Source: CAYNNP01 sp964398215
Lineage (GTDB): Bacteria; Planctomycetota; Planctomycetia; Pirellulales; Pirellulaceae
Length of the DNA: 44,645 nucleotides
NCBI GenBank assembly: GCA_964398215.1
Contig: CAYNNP010000025.1
Coordinates: 1-44,645, forward strand
Direction: 5' to 3'
Shown here: piece by piece, positions 11,160-19,988 of the stretch
Layout of the letters: each line of letters starts with the position of its first letter
How positions within the stretch are numbered: position 1 is the first letter of the stretch
The notes under the pieces: generated by a model
The model's database searches: none
What the model was told of the DNA's origin: nothing
What the model saw: only the letters and a program-made list of their open reading frames with translations
Made by a program: the position numbers and the translations under genes

Positions 11160-12137
11160 TCAGTCGCCTCGCTGGGCGACAATCACCGCGCGCATTGGTG
11201 CGGGATAGCCTTCGATGGTTTTTGTCGAATCGTCTGCATCTAGAAAATCGGCCAACGAGTTGAACTTCATCCATGCAGTCGTGCGCTGCTCACTGGTTGT
11301 TGTTTTAGAAACATCGATGACTTGCGCGTTGCGGAATCCTGTCCGGTGCAACCACCGGAGCAGCATTGGCACGGATGGTAAAAACCATACGTTTCGCATC
11401 TGCGCGTAGCGTCCTTCCGGGACCAGGACTTCTTCCTTTGGTGAATCAACTATCAACGTCTCCAACACCAAGTCTCCGCCTCGCCGCAGCGAATGCCAAA
11501 GTGACTGCAAGTGATCAATCGGTGATGTCCGATGGTACAGAACGCCCATCGAGAATGTTGTGTCAAAGGCGTGCAGTTTTTCTGGTAGATCGGCGTCCGT
11601 GCCGGGGATGACAAAGTGATTTTGCTGCTGGCTGTATCGGCGAAACGCTTCGAATTGCATCACGTACAGCAACATTGGATCCAGTCCAACAACCAGCTCG
11701 GCCCCTTCATCGATCATTCGCCAACCGTAGTAGCCATTTCCACAACCGATATCCAAAACCGCGCGGCGACGTAGATCGATTGCCCCCGAAATCCGCTCCC
11801 ACTTCCAATCCGAACGCCACTCGGTATCGATCGATATGCCTTGAAAGTCGAAAGGCCCCTTGCGCCAAGGATGCAGTTGCATTAGCGCGGCGGTCACGTC
11901 GTCAGCGTTGCCAGGCAAATTTCCCGAGACAGTTACTTTACCGTTAACGATATCGACTTTGGAATCGTTGGGTGCCGGTAGATTCTGCCATGCGTCTAAC
12001 CAGGTCGAAAAATTCCCATGCGTTTGCTTTCCAAACCTTTCTTGGCAAGACGTGCGCAACTGCTGTGCCCACTGTGTTGCATCGCGTTGATCCAAAGCGC
12101 GAAAAAGTGGCTCGCAATCAAAAATCTTGACGCTCAC
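11160..12137 (-). CDS. cmoB: CmoB, tRNA U34 carboxymethyltransferase
   Basis: Transfers the carboxymethyl group of carboxy-S-adenosylmethionine to 5-hydroxyuridine at tRNA position 34, making uridine 5-oxyacetic acid. This wobble base lets one tRNA read several codons of a box. Visible hallmarks are WRKGPF at 91-96, DTEWRSDWKW at 104-113, GCGNG at 131-135 (cofactor loop), FSMGVLYHR, LVLETLIVD and VEGYPAP-like EGYPAP near the end. I chose a GTG start whose last bases overlap the cmoA stop (GTGA). This gives 325 residues, matching the E. coli enzyme (323); the first ATG further upstream lies inside cmoA. The variable N-terminal ~85 residues are poorly conserved, as is normal. The overlap implies translational coupling with cmoA. 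Confidence in the assignment is high. Confidence 0.95.
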   Translation of the reverse strand: MSVKIFDCEPLFRALDQRDATQWAQQLRTSCQERFGKQTHGNFSTWLDAWQNLPAPNDSKVDIVNGKVTVSGNLPGNADDVTAALMQLHPWRKGPFDFQGISIDTEWRSDWKWERISGAIDLRRRAVLDIGCGNGYYGWRMIDEGAELVVGLDPMLLYVMQFEAFRRYSQQQNHFVIPGTDADLPEKLHAFDTTFSMGVLYHRTSPIDHLQSLWHSLRRGGDLVLETLIVDSPKEEVLVPEGRYAQMRNVWFLPSVPMLLRWLHRTGFRNAQVIDVSKTTTSEQRTTAWMKFNSLADFLDADDSTKTIEGYPAPMRAVIVAQRGD

Positions 12138-12865
12138 GATTCTGATTTGACTGCCAGAATTGAAACAAAATTGAAGCACTGAAACCACGGCACAGCGGTC
12201 TCAAATCCCACATCGTGCAATCGGTCGATGTGAGCCGACAACGTTTCGGGGATCAAGCGATTCTCTAGCGATGTACGTTTCTGTGCAATTTCAAGTTGGC
12301 TGTACCCGTTAGCACTTTTGAAATCGTGATGCAGCTCAGTTAGCAAGTCTTGTTCGCTAGGATCATCAAAACAAATTTTCTCTGATAGCAGCAACGCACC
12401 ACCTGGCAACAAGCTCCGGTAGACATCGCCCAGCAGCGAGTGACGCTGTTCAGCAGCAATGAACTGCAATGTCAGATTCAGTACGGTGAATGAAGAATCC
12501 AGCATCGGGAATCCACGCATATCCGCTTCGTGAACTAGTACTTGGCAACCATCGGTGTTTTGTGAAAGCACATCTTTCAGGCCAGCGATCATCGCGGGCG
12601 AAGAATCCACTGCATGGATAGTTGCGTCTCGCGGCGCTTTTTCTCGCATCAACAATGTCGCGGCGCCCAGCGAACAGCCCAGGTCATACACGTTGCTGGT
12701 GGGTTGAATGTACCGAGAAGCCAACTGTTGGATCATTGCCAAAATCGACGCATAGCCGGGGACCGAACGAGCGATCATGTCCGGAAAAACATCCACAACG
12801 GCTTTGTCGAACGTAAAATCGCCGACGCGATCATGTGGCAAAGCGAATAGGTTATCGCGACTCAT
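12134..12865 (-). CDS. cmoA: CmoA, carboxy-S-adenosyl-L-methionine synthase
   Basis: Converts S-adenosylmethionine and prephenate to carboxy-SAM, the donor used by CmoB. The start at ATG 12865 (MSRDNLFALP) aligns with the E. coli N-terminus and gives 243 residues (E. coli 247). A longer frame upstream to 13009 is not needed. Conserved stretches are the Asp-Phe-Thr-Phe-Asp block near 16-20, FPDMIARSVPGY, YDLGCSLGAAT at 60-70, SPAMI, NLTLQF, GGALLLSEK, HHDFKSANGYS and the terminal WFQCFNF. Together with cmoB it is a complete two-gene pathway in a 4-base-overlap operon. A promoter-like pair lies about 65-95 bases upstream. The pair is typical of proteobacteria, so its presence here is notable. 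Confidence 0.95.
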   Translation of the reverse strand: MSRDNLFALPHDRVGDFTFDKAVVDVFPDMIARSVPGYASILAMIQQLASRYIQPTSNVYDLGCSLGAATLLMREKAPRDATIHAVDSSPAMIAGLKDVLSQNTDGCQVLVHEADMRGFPMLDSSFTVLNLTLQFIAAEQRHSLLGDVYRSLLPGGALLLSEKICFDDPSEQDLLTELHHDFKSANGYSQLEIAQKRTSLENRLIPETLSAHIDRLHDVGFETAVPWFQCFNFVSILAVKSES

Positions 12866-12929
12866 AGGGCAGCTGGATGTGTCTATTTGGGAAAGTTTCG
12901 CTCGGTATGGCGGCCGAATGACAAAGCGT

Positions 12930-12958
12930 ATTCGACCCGACAAAGCGGTTTTAATCAA
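12930..12958 (-). promoter_or_regulatory. Putative sigma70-type promoter for cmoAB
   Basis: On the minus strand, TTGATT (complement of 12953-12958) and TCGAAT (complement of 12930-12935) are separated by exactly 17 bases, each 4/6 to consensus. The predicted start is near 12923, leaving a leader of about 58 bases before cmoA. Confidence 0.35.
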
Positions 12959-13001
12959 CATCCGAACCAACGCATTCCGCAGCGCACTTTTCCAAAGTAC
13001 G

Positions 13002-13059
13002 TTGGGCATTCTTGCCCGACTGAATTTAAAAACGCTTTGAATCGAGCAAGAATGCCCTA
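13002..13059. repeat. Inverted-repeat intergenic element (12-bp perfect arms)
   Basis: GGGCATTCTTGC (13004-13015) is exactly inverted as GCAAGAATGCCC (13046-13057), with a 30-base spacer. Extending the arms gives 16 of 18 matching positions. It lies in the 330-base gap between cmoA and the second PSD1 gene. It resembles a small non-autonomous element or a dispersed hairpin repeat. No coding is seen. Confidence 0.6.
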
Positions 13060-13138
13060 TCTACGAACGACTCCGATTGAAAAAGTGATTCACCCTGAGC
13101 CCCGATGGGAGGCTTTCGTTGCTGGCGTCGCTACGGGT

Positions 13139-13144
13139 TATAAT
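13139..13144 (+). promoter_or_regulatory. Consensus -10 box before the second PSD1 gene
   Basis: A perfect TATAAT lies 52 bases before the chosen start. No good -35 is present at 16-18 bases; the nearest, TTGCTG at 13119-13124, has a 14-base spacing. It is therefore a partial promoter signal only. Confidence 0.35.
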
Positions 13145-13195
13145 GTTGACCCCAGCGTTCTTTCCCACCCACGTAGGAATCGCCACGTGAGATCA

Positions 13196-16100
13196 ATGCG
13201 TTTGCTAGTCTTGCTGATACTAGGCGGCTCTTTTTTGAATTTCGGTGTCGTCGGCGCTGATGAAAAGCTGCCGCCGAAACAGGTCGAATTCTTTGAGACT
13301 CATATCCGGCCGGTTTTGATCGATCAATGTTACGCCTGCCACAATTCTGCCAAGACAGCGGAAGCGGGAATTGCTGTCGATTCGCGCGCGGGGATGGTCG
13401 ATTCCGGAATCATCGAACCGGGCAAGCCAGCAGAGAGTTCGATCATCCAAGCCATTCGGCATCAGATCAATGACAGCGAGATGCCAAAAGATGGGCCGAA
13501 GCTGAACGACGCGATCATCAAACGCTTTGAGCAGTGGATCGAGATAGGAGCGCCAGATCCGCGCGATGCTCCTCCTAGTGAAAGCGAACTGGAACAGGCG
13601 ACTTCGTGGGATGCAATCTTGGAACGCCGAAAAGCGTGGTGGAGTTTTCAACCGATTGCCAAAGTTGCGATTCCGCCTTCAACTGGCTTGCCACAACACT
13701 GGCAGGACAACGCGATTGACCGTTTCATCTACGCGGGCTTTAAAGAAAAACGTCTATCGCCCGCGGTGCCAGCAGATCCCCACGTGCTTGTCCGAAGGTT
13801 GTATTTCAGTCTGATTGGTTTGCCGCCCAGTTTTGACCAGGTGACGCATTGGGCGAAAGCGATTGAGAGCGACCCGGAAACTGGATACAGCGAACTGGTC
13901 GATCATCTGCTTGACAGTCCCCAGTATGGCGAGCGCTGGGCGCGGCACTGGATGGATTGGATTCGTTACGCCGAGTCGCACGGCAGCGAAGGCGATCCGC
14001 GGATCGATAACGCTTGGTACTATCGCGACTATCTGATCCGTGCACTGAACCAGGATGTGCCGTACAACCAGCTTGTGCGAGAACACATTGCAGGCGATTT
14101 GCTGGCCAAGCCTCGCATCAATCATGAGCTGAGGCTGAACGAGTCAGCGATCGGGCCTGCGCATTGGCGAATGGTCTTTCACGGCTTTGCTCCCACCGAC
14201 GCGCTTGATGAGAAAGTTCGTTTTGTGGATGACCAAGTCAACGCCTTTAGCAAAGCGTTCATGGGGCTGACTGTTTCGTGCGCGAGGTGTCACGATCACA
14301 AGTTTGATGCGATCAGCCAGAAAGACTACTACGCTTTGTTTGGAATTCTTGCTGCCTGCAGGCCCGCCAGAACCGTCGTTGATACACCGAAACTGCAAGC
14401 AATGCATAGTAGTGAATTGGCGAAACAAAAATCGGATCTTCGCGCTGCCCTTGCAAGTGACTGGCTGACAAACATTCCCGAAACGCAGCAGTTACTACAG
14501 AAAGCAAAAGCCTTGAATGATCCAGAACAGATATTGCATCCATTGCATCAGGCTATCACGGCGATTCAAAAGGGCGCATCGGTCCAGGATGCATGGGAGA
14601 CTCAAGCGAAGCGGATCGAGGCATCCGAAAAGCGTCGACGTGACTTTGTGGATCAAGACGTGATCGCTGCGTGGGACTTTTCCAAGCCAGCGGATGTGCA
14701 GCAATGGTTCGCCAGTGGTCATGGCTTGCGAACGCCGTTGGCAAAGCCTGGCGAATTTGCGCTGCGAAGTGATGGTGACGCGTTGATGGGAATCTATCCG
14801 AGTGGCGTTTATTCGCATTTGTTGTCGACGAAACACGCGGCCAGATTCACTTCGCCTGACATTCAGCTCGGCGAGCACGCTGTGCTTTGGTTACAAGTGA
14901 TGGGAGATCAGGGTGCGCAGAGTCGATATGTTGTTCAAGACTATCCGCGAAACGGAACCGTTTACCCAGTCACGAACCTGAAGCCAAAATGGACTTGGCA
15001 GCGATACGATTTGAAGTACTGGAGTGGCGATTCGATTCATATCGAGGTCGCTGCCGGGAAAGACGCGCCGTTGTTGGTCAAGAATTCTGATCGATCATGG
15101 TTTGGGATTCGACGTGCGATGTTGGTTAAAGCGGGAGCAGCCGGCCCAGAAAAGACGCCCGAATCGCTCCGTCTGATCTTGAACGCAGCCAGCAATTCGC
15201 CCGAGTCACTTCAAGAGATCGCGGAGTGGTATGTTTCATCGCTGCGCGAATCCATCAAGGCTTGGCAGAGCGATCAGGCGACCGATGCGGAGGCGGACAT
15301 GCTTTCGCAGTTTCTGAACCTTGGCCTGCTACCGAATTCATTGCAGAAACTAAAGAACTCCGCGCCGCTGATTGCAAAGTTCCGCAAAGCCGAGTCGCAG
15401 GTCGCCATCCCGCGCCGTGTTCCTGGATTGGATGAAGTGCCTGGGCGTGTCCAGCCGCTGTATGTTCGAGGGAACCACAAAACGCCCGGCGACATCACGC
15501 CGCGCGGATTTCTGCAGGCGTTCAATGACAAACCGTATGACGTTGCAACAAGTGGCAGAGTTGCGTTGGCAAACGATCTTCTTAGCCAGCAGAATCCACT
15601 CACTCGCCGCGTGATCGTCAATCGAATCTGGCACCATCTTTTTGGTCAAGGCATCGTCGCCACTCCTGACAACTTTGGACGCTTGGGCCAAAAACCATCT
15701 CATCCAGAACTGCTTGACTACTTGGCTGAGCAGTTTGCCAACGAAGGGTGGTCTATCAAACAACTGATTCGCCAGATCGTACACACACAGACTTGGCGGC
15801 AGTCTGTGTTGACAGACAAGGCTACGATGGAGCTTGATCCTGACAATCGAATGCTCACGCGTGCAAATGTACGACGCTTGGATGCCGAGGCGATTCGTGA
15901 TGCAATGCTGGCGGTTTCCGGACGACTGGACAAGGCACAGTTTGGACCCGCGGTGAACATCAACTCGAATCGTCGCAGTGTCTATGTAAGTGTGATCAGA
16001 AACTCGCTGCCACCATTGCTGCGGGCGTTCGATTTCCCAGAACCGTTTTCCACGACCGGTCGTCGCAGCGTGACAAATGTGCCAGCCCAGTCGTTGATGT

Positions 16101-17245
16101 TGATGAATGATCGGCAAGTTCTTGCGTACGCGCAGTCGATGGCCAACGCTGCTGCGGCAAACGGCAAGGATAATCGTGAGCGAGTTGCCTGGATGATGGC
16201 AAACGCACTGAGTCGTCAAGCCACTGAATCCGAAATCCAATCGACACTCGCGATGCTGGAGGATGCAAAATCCGATGCTGAAAAGATGCGGGTCGAAATG
16301 CAGGGCTTGCAACAAAGAAAACGCCAGCTGGAGAATGGTATTTCCGGTATCGAAGGTCCAATCCGCAAGCGACTGTTGACGGAGCTGCAGAAAGAAGCCA
16401 ATGGCGCCGACCAGCCGCCAGACGCATCGCCTGCTCCGCTTCACAGCTGGGACTTTAGTAGACCGCTCAGCGCGATCAGTAAAGATTTGAAGCTAACGCT
16501 CGTTGGCGGTGCAAAGTATCAGGATGGCGTCTTGTTGGTGGGCGGCGGAGGTTATGCGATCACTGAACCACTGCGAACCAATCTTCGCGAAAAGACGCTG
16601 GAAGCCTGGGTTCAACTCAGCAATCGAGAACAGCGGGGCGGCGGCGTGATGACGATTCAAACCAGAAACGGCGTGACTTTTGATTCGATTGTTTTTGGCG
16701 AACAACAACCTGGCCATTGGCTTGCTGGCAGCAATAACTTTCAGCGAACAAGTTCTTTTCGCGGTGCGGCGGAATCACAAGCCCACAAACAGTACGTTCA
16801 CATTGCAATCGTCTATCAACCCGACGGCAAAATCATCGGCTATCGCAACGGACAACCCTACGGCAGCCCCTATCGGTCGGCCGGACTGCAAGAGTTCAAA
16901 GCTGGAGACACCGTCATCAGTTTTGGAATTCGCCATCTGCCCAGCGGTGGCAATCGATCGCTCGCTGGCAAAATTCAAAAAGCAAACTTGTACGACAGGG
17001 CTTTGACAGCGGACGAAATCTTGGCAACAAGCCATTCGACGGTGTTGTTCATTGCCCCACAGCAAATCAAAGATGCTCTTTCGCCAGAACAATCCGCATC
17101 CATCGCAAAATGGAAGGCTGAACTCGAGAAAACCGAGCAACGAATCACTGGTCTCGCGAATCCGCCTCGTTCTGATGATCAAGCACTGCTGACAGAATTG
17201 GCTCGCGCACTGTTTACCTTGAAAGAATTCATATTCATTCGTTAA
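13196..17245 (+). CDS. Long PSD1-type protein: cytochrome C, DUF1549, DUF1553 with LamG-like insertion
   Basis: Exported planctomycete protein, 1349 residues. I start at ATG 13196 (MRLLVLLILGGSF, cleavage near VVGA-DE); GTG 13187 would add three residues, and the open frame back to 12887 runs through non-coding DNA. C45-Y-A-C48-H49 marks the cytochrome domain. DUF1549 has GERWARHW and a second CxxCH (C362-A-R-C365-H366) in CHDHKFD. A beta-rich stretch (about 490-650, starting AAWDFSK) separates it from DUF1553, which has NPLTRRVIVNRIWHHLFG near 800. Near the C-terminus a coiled stretch and a LamG/concanavalin-like domain (about 1080-1280, HSWDFSR...LYDRALTADEI) interrupt DUF1553, whose usual ending resumes as LFTLKEFIFIR. 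The added domains suggest binding of a polysaccharide or glycoprotein. The stop shares one base with the next start. Confidence 0.92.
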   Translation: MRLLVLLILGGSFLNFGVVGADEKLPPKQVEFFETHIRPVLIDQCYACHNSAKTAEAGIAVDSRAGMVDSGIIEPGKPAESSIIQAIRHQINDSEMPKDGPKLNDAIIKRFEQWIEIGAPDPRDAPPSESELEQATSWDAILERRKAWWSFQPIAKVAIPPSTGLPQHWQDNAIDRFIYAGFKEKRLSPAVPADPHVLVRRLYFSLIGLPPSFDQVTHWAKAIESDPETGYSELVDHLLDSPQYGERWARHWMDWIRYAESHGSEGDPRIDNAWYYRDYLIRALNQDVPYNQLVREHIAGDLLAKPRINHELRLNESAIGPAHWRMVFHGFAPTDALDEKVRFVDDQVNAFSKAFMGLTVSCARCHDHKFDAISQKDYYALFGILAACRPARTVVDTPKLQAMHSSELAKQKSDLRAALASDWLTNIPETQQLLQKAKALNDPEQILHPLHQAITAIQKGASVQDAWETQAKRIEASEKRRRDFVDQDVIAAWDFSKPADVQQWFASGHGLRTPLAKPGEFALRSDGDALMGIYPSGVYSHLLSTKHAARFTSPDIQLGEHAVLWLQVMGDQGAQSRYVVQDYPRNGTVYPVTNLKPKWTWQRYDLKYWSGDSIHIEVAAGKDAPLLVKNSDRSWFGIRRAMLVKAGAAGPEKTPESLRLILNAASNSPESLQEIAEWYVSSLRESIKAWQSDQATDAEADMLSQFLNLGLLPNSLQKLKNSAPLIAKFRKAESQVAIPRRVPGLDEVPGRVQPLYVRGNHKTPGDITPRGFLQAFNDKPYDVATSGRVALANDLLSQQNPLTRRVIVNRIWHHLFGQGIVATPDNFGRLGQKPSHPELLDYLAEQFANEGWSIKQLIRQIVHTQTWRQSVLTDKATMELDPDNRMLTRANVRRLDAEAIRDAMLAVSGRLDKAQFGPAVNINSNRRSVYVSVIRNSLPPLLRAFDFPEPFSTTGRRSVTNVPAQSLMLMNDRQVLAYAQSMANAAAANGKDNRERVAWMMANALSRQATESEIQSTLAMLEDAKSDAEKMRVEMQGLQQRKRQLENGISGIEGPIRKRLLTELQKEANGADQPPDASPAPLHSWDFSRPLSAISKDLKLTLVGGAKYQDGVLLVGGGGYAITEPLRTNLREKTLEAWVQLSNREQRGGGVMTIQTRNGVTFDSIVFGEQQPGHWLAGSNNFQRTSSFRGAAESQAHKQYVHIAIVYQPDGKIIGYRNGQPYGSPYRSAGLQEFKAGDTVISFGIRHLPSGGNRSLAGKIQKANLYDRALTADEILATSHSTVLFIAPQQIKDALSPEQSASIAKWKAELEKTEQRITGLANPPRSDDQALLTELARALFTLKEFIFIR

Positions 17246-18696
17246 TGGTTCAAAATATGAACAACAACTGGATACCTTCGCGACGACAGTTGCTGCACCG
17301 AGGGTCAATTGGTTTTGGCGCTGCAGCGTTTTCAGCGCTGATGCACCGTGATCAATGCCAAGCCGGCGGGCTGCCGACAAATGCTGCTTTGCCAAAGCTG
17401 CATCACGCAGGCAAAGCGAAACATGTGATCTTTTGCTACATGTCAGGAGGCGTTTCGCATGTCGATTCGTTTGACCCCAAGCCAAAACTCAAGTCGCTTC
17501 ATGGCAAGTCCATGCCGGTTGAAGTGAAGCGGACGCAGTTCAACAACAATGGTAACGTCATGGCGTCACCATTTGAGTTTCAAAAGTACGGTGAGAGCGG
17601 CATGGAAATTAGCAGCATGTTTCCAGAGCTTGGAAGTGTCGCAGACGAACTGGCGGTCGTTCGGTCCATGACGACACCGGTCAACGAACACGCGCAAGGC
17701 AATTTTTTCATGCACAGTGGATTCCCTTTCATGGGGCATCCGTCTGCTGGAGCTTGGTGTGCTTATGGTTTGGGCAGCGGCAACGAGAATTTGCCTGGCT
17801 ATGTTGTCTTGCAAAGCGGCGGTGCGGTTCCGGCGCACGGCGGCGTTGCTTTGTATAGCAACGGTTTCTTGCCCGCACAGCATCAGGGTTCAATTCTGAA
17901 CGCGAGTGCCAAAGAAGCCATTCGTAATATTCAGCCTCTGGATAACAGCATCGCACAGCGTCGCCGAATGAAATTTGCGAACCGGTTGGACACAGAATTC
18001 CTGGACAAAGTTGGCGATGACCCGCAGGTTGAAGCCGCGATAAAAAATTACGAGACGGCATTCCGAATGCAAGCGTCGGTGCCAGACCTTTGCGACTTGA
18101 GTGACGAATCTGAAAAGACGCGGACAATGTATGGGCTGGACTCTAGTGAACCAACCAAAGCCGCTTATGCGCGGCAATGCTTGTTGGCTCGGCGGATGGT
18201 AGAAAAGGGCGTGCGATTCATTGAACTCAGCTGTATTACCAAAGGAATTGGCGCTGGTGGTGCTGCCAATCCATGGGACCAGCATGGCGATTTGAAACGC
18301 GGTCATGCTGCAATGAGTTTCCAGGTCGATCAGCCGATTGCCGCGTTGATCAAAGACCTGCGTTCACGTGGATTGTTGGACGAAACACTGATCGTTTGGG
18401 CGGGAGAATTCGGACGGACACCGTTTTCGCAAGGCAATAATGGTCGTGACCACAATCCGTTTGGTTTTAGCGTTTGGATGGCTGGCGGTGGAATCAAAGG
18501 CGGAACGGTACATGGCGCAACCGATGAACTTGGTTACCACGCGACCGATGGAGTCTGCACCGTTTACGACATGTGGGCAACGGTCTTGCACCTGATGGGT
18601 GTCAACCACAAAAAGCTCACGTATCGCTACGGTGGTCGCGACCTTCGGCTGACCGATGTGCACGGCAACGTGATTACACCAATCATCAATGTCTAA
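17245..18696 (+). CDS. DUF1501 protein, partner of the long PSD1 protein
   Basis: The second DUF1501 protein, 483 residues. The ATG at 17245 overlaps the preceding stop by one base (TAATG), so translation is coupled; a second ATG four codons later is also possible. The N-terminus has S-R13-R14-Q followed by an apolar stretch (GSIGFGAAAFSAL), a Tat-like signal although less canonical than SRRxF. Family motifs are YMSGGVSHVDSFDPKPK, NPWDQHGDLKRGH, GEFGRTPF, GRDHNPFGF and MWATVLHLMGVNH. It differs from the first copy (9664-11079) in most positions and is not a recent duplicate. Its function is unknown; the pairing with a cytochrome-containing PSD1 protein is the rule in planctomycetes. Confidence 0.93.
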   Translation: MVQNMNNNWIPSRRQLLHRGSIGFGAAAFSALMHRDQCQAGGLPTNAALPKLHHAGKAKHVIFCYMSGGVSHVDSFDPKPKLKSLHGKSMPVEVKRTQFNNNGNVMASPFEFQKYGESGMEISSMFPELGSVADELAVVRSMTTPVNEHAQGNFFMHSGFPFMGHPSAGAWCAYGLGSGNENLPGYVVLQSGGAVPAHGGVALYSNGFLPAQHQGSILNASAKEAIRNIQPLDNSIAQRRRMKFANRLDTEFLDKVGDDPQVEAAIKNYETAFRMQASVPDLCDLSDESEKTRTMYGLDSSEPTKAAYARQCLLARRMVEKGVRFIELSCITKGIGAGGAANPWDQHGDLKRGHAAMSFQVDQPIAALIKDLRSRGLLDETLIVWAGEFGRTPFSQGNNGRDHNPFGFSVWMAGGGIKGGTVHGATDELGYHATDGVCTVYDMWATVLHLMGVNHKKLTYRYGGRDLRLTDVHGNVITPIINV

Positions 18697-18852
18697 AATT
18701 CAGTGCAGCCGTCTGATATCAGTGTCCATCCGCAGTGAAAAAACAGTCGCCAGCCTGTAGGCACGCCGAAAGAAACGCATCAAAACGATTGAAGAGGCGC
18801 ACGGTCCAGCGGCCATGCTACTTTTTCAACACTGGCCAAACGCTGCTCTGAA

Positions 18853-19425
18853 TCAATATCCCTGCGTGTACGATTGAGGATTGGTGCTGCGGTTTCCATT
18901 TCCTTTTTTAAGCCAGCTACTCAGATGGGCGATGCCAACATAGAAGATGATGACCCAAACCAAACGTAGCGCTGAAAAAATCAAACCGCCAACAATTGCG
19001 CCGATAAATTGTGGTGTCCCTGGATTGAATCGTTCCACTTGGAACGAGAGTTGCCAAAAGCCGACGACAAACGAAAGCAGAATGAAGAAAGCAAGCACCA
19101 TTGACGTTGTTATCGCTGGCTTCTTTCCCATCAGCATCAAGATGGAAGTCGCGAATCCAAGGACCGTGAGTCCTAAGTTGGCGACCAATTCAAACGGAAG
19201 GGTTTGAAGAATCGGTTCATTGCCGTCCCGCATCACTAAATAACCAACTACACCCAGGGCCGTGAATATTAGCCGCAACGAACTAAAGACAATCCCGATT
19301 ATCGCAACGACTTTTGTGAATGTCGGAATTACGTTCGGTTGATGGTACGATTGGGCTACATTCGGATAAGGTTGGCCAGCGTTTGGTGCACTGTACGGAT
19401 TCGAATCGTTTGGAAATTGACTCAC
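18853..19425 (-). CDS. Four-helix membrane protein with NPYSAP N-terminus
   Basis: 190 residues. A soluble Pro/Tyr/Asn-rich N-terminus (NPYSAPNAGQPYPN) of a kind frequent in planctomycete membrane proteins is followed by four hydrophobic segments at roughly 35-60, 78-100, 104-128 and 138-165, and a short polar tail. I recognise no catalytic motif. It stands alone: 157 bases separate it from the convergent DUF1501 gene, and about 100 bases separate it from the ankyrin gene upstream on the same strand. The ATG is preceded on its own strand by GGGGATCCATC, with no clear Shine-Dalgarno. Its function is unknown. Confidence 0.7.
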   Translation of the reverse strand: MSQFPNDSNPYSAPNAGQPYPNVAQSYHQPNVIPTFTKVVAIIGIVFSSLRLIFTALGVVGYLVMRDGNEPILQTLPFELVANLGLTVLGFATSILMLMGKKPAITTSMVLAFFILLSFVVGFWQLSFQVERFNPGTPQFIGAIVGGLIFSALRLVWVIIFYVGIAHLSSWLKKGNGNRSTNPQSYTQGY

Positions 19426-19455
19426 GATGGATCCCCGGTCTGTCAGTAAAAGGAT

Positions 19456-19470
19456 GGGGCAGCAACCCCC
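19456..19470 (-). terminator. Weak GC hairpin after the ankyrin operon
   Basis: On the minus strand, GGGGG-TTGCTG-CCCC is followed by ATCCTTTT. It lies 58 bases after the ankyrin stop and before the next minus-strand gene. The stem is only 4 bp, so the call is tentative. Confidence 0.3.
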
Positions 19471-19528
19471 TTAGTTGGTGCCCGCATAGCCAAGATTCTA
19501 TTCTTGCTGCCACCAAAATCAACTGTAC

Positions 19529-19969
19529 CTAACTCGACATATTTCGTAGCAGGTTCACGATTGGTCGGTACTCGCTGGGTCGAGGCAAATCCTCGAAAGC
19601 CTCAAATGCGCCATTGGACGCCTCGTGCGCCAGTTCCAGTGCAGTGGTCCCATCTTCCTTGATCGGGCCGGAGACAGCGCCGCGCGAAAGCAATAGTTTT
19701 ACCATTTTGGCTTGGCAATACATGATCGCGAAACGCAGCGGGGTCGTTTGTCGATCTGGGTCAAGAGACTCTATATCGGCGCCTCGATCCAGCAATAGTT
19801 TTGCGATCTCGACTTGGTTCCAAAGAACAGCGCAGTGCAGTGGCGGCGGCGTCCAATCAGGGTGGCTAACGATTTCGGGATAGCGATCAATCATGGCTCT
19901 CGCTGATTTAACGTCACCCGATTCGATCGCCTCCGCAAACACTTTGCTGTCGGTACTGGATATATCCAT
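19529..19969 (-). CDS. Small ankyrin-repeat protein
   Basis: I chose ATG 19969 (MDISSTDSKVFAEAI), giving 146 residues; longer versions run into cmk. It has about four ankyrin units. The clearest are TPPPLHCAVLWNQVEIAKLLLDRGADI and, one unit later, TTPLRFAIMYCQAKMVKLLLSRGA, then DGTTALELAHE. The first unit (FAEAIESGDVKSARAMIDRYPEI) is a typical capping repeat. There is no signal peptide or membrane segment, so it is cytoplasmic and presumably binds another protein. It starts 19 bases after the cmk stop and is the last gene of the five-gene minus-strand operon. The partner is unknown. Confidence 0.85.
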   Translation of the reverse strand: MDISSTDSKVFAEAIESGDVKSARAMIDRYPEIVSHPDWTPPPLHCAVLWNQVEIAKLLLDRGADIESLDPDRQTTPLRFAIMYCQAKMVKLLLSRGAVSGPIKEDGTTALELAHEASNGAFEAFEDLPRPSEYRPIVNLLRNMSS

Positions 19970-19988
19970 CAATTCATGTCTCGTGTAA

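Noticed and set aside
12866..13009. N-terminal extension of CmoA to 13009
   Set aside because: The alignment with the known CmoA start and the promoter-like pair at 12930-12958 place the start at 12865; the extension is basic, unlike any CmoA.
12887..13195. N-terminal extension of the long PSD1 protein to 12887
   Set aside because: It would run through the inverted-repeat element and the TATAAT box. The signal peptide starts at 13196.
15350..16444. 364-codon reverse frame within the long PSD1 gene
   Set aside because: It is the complement of the DUF1553-coding part. The plus-strand protein has family motifs throughout.
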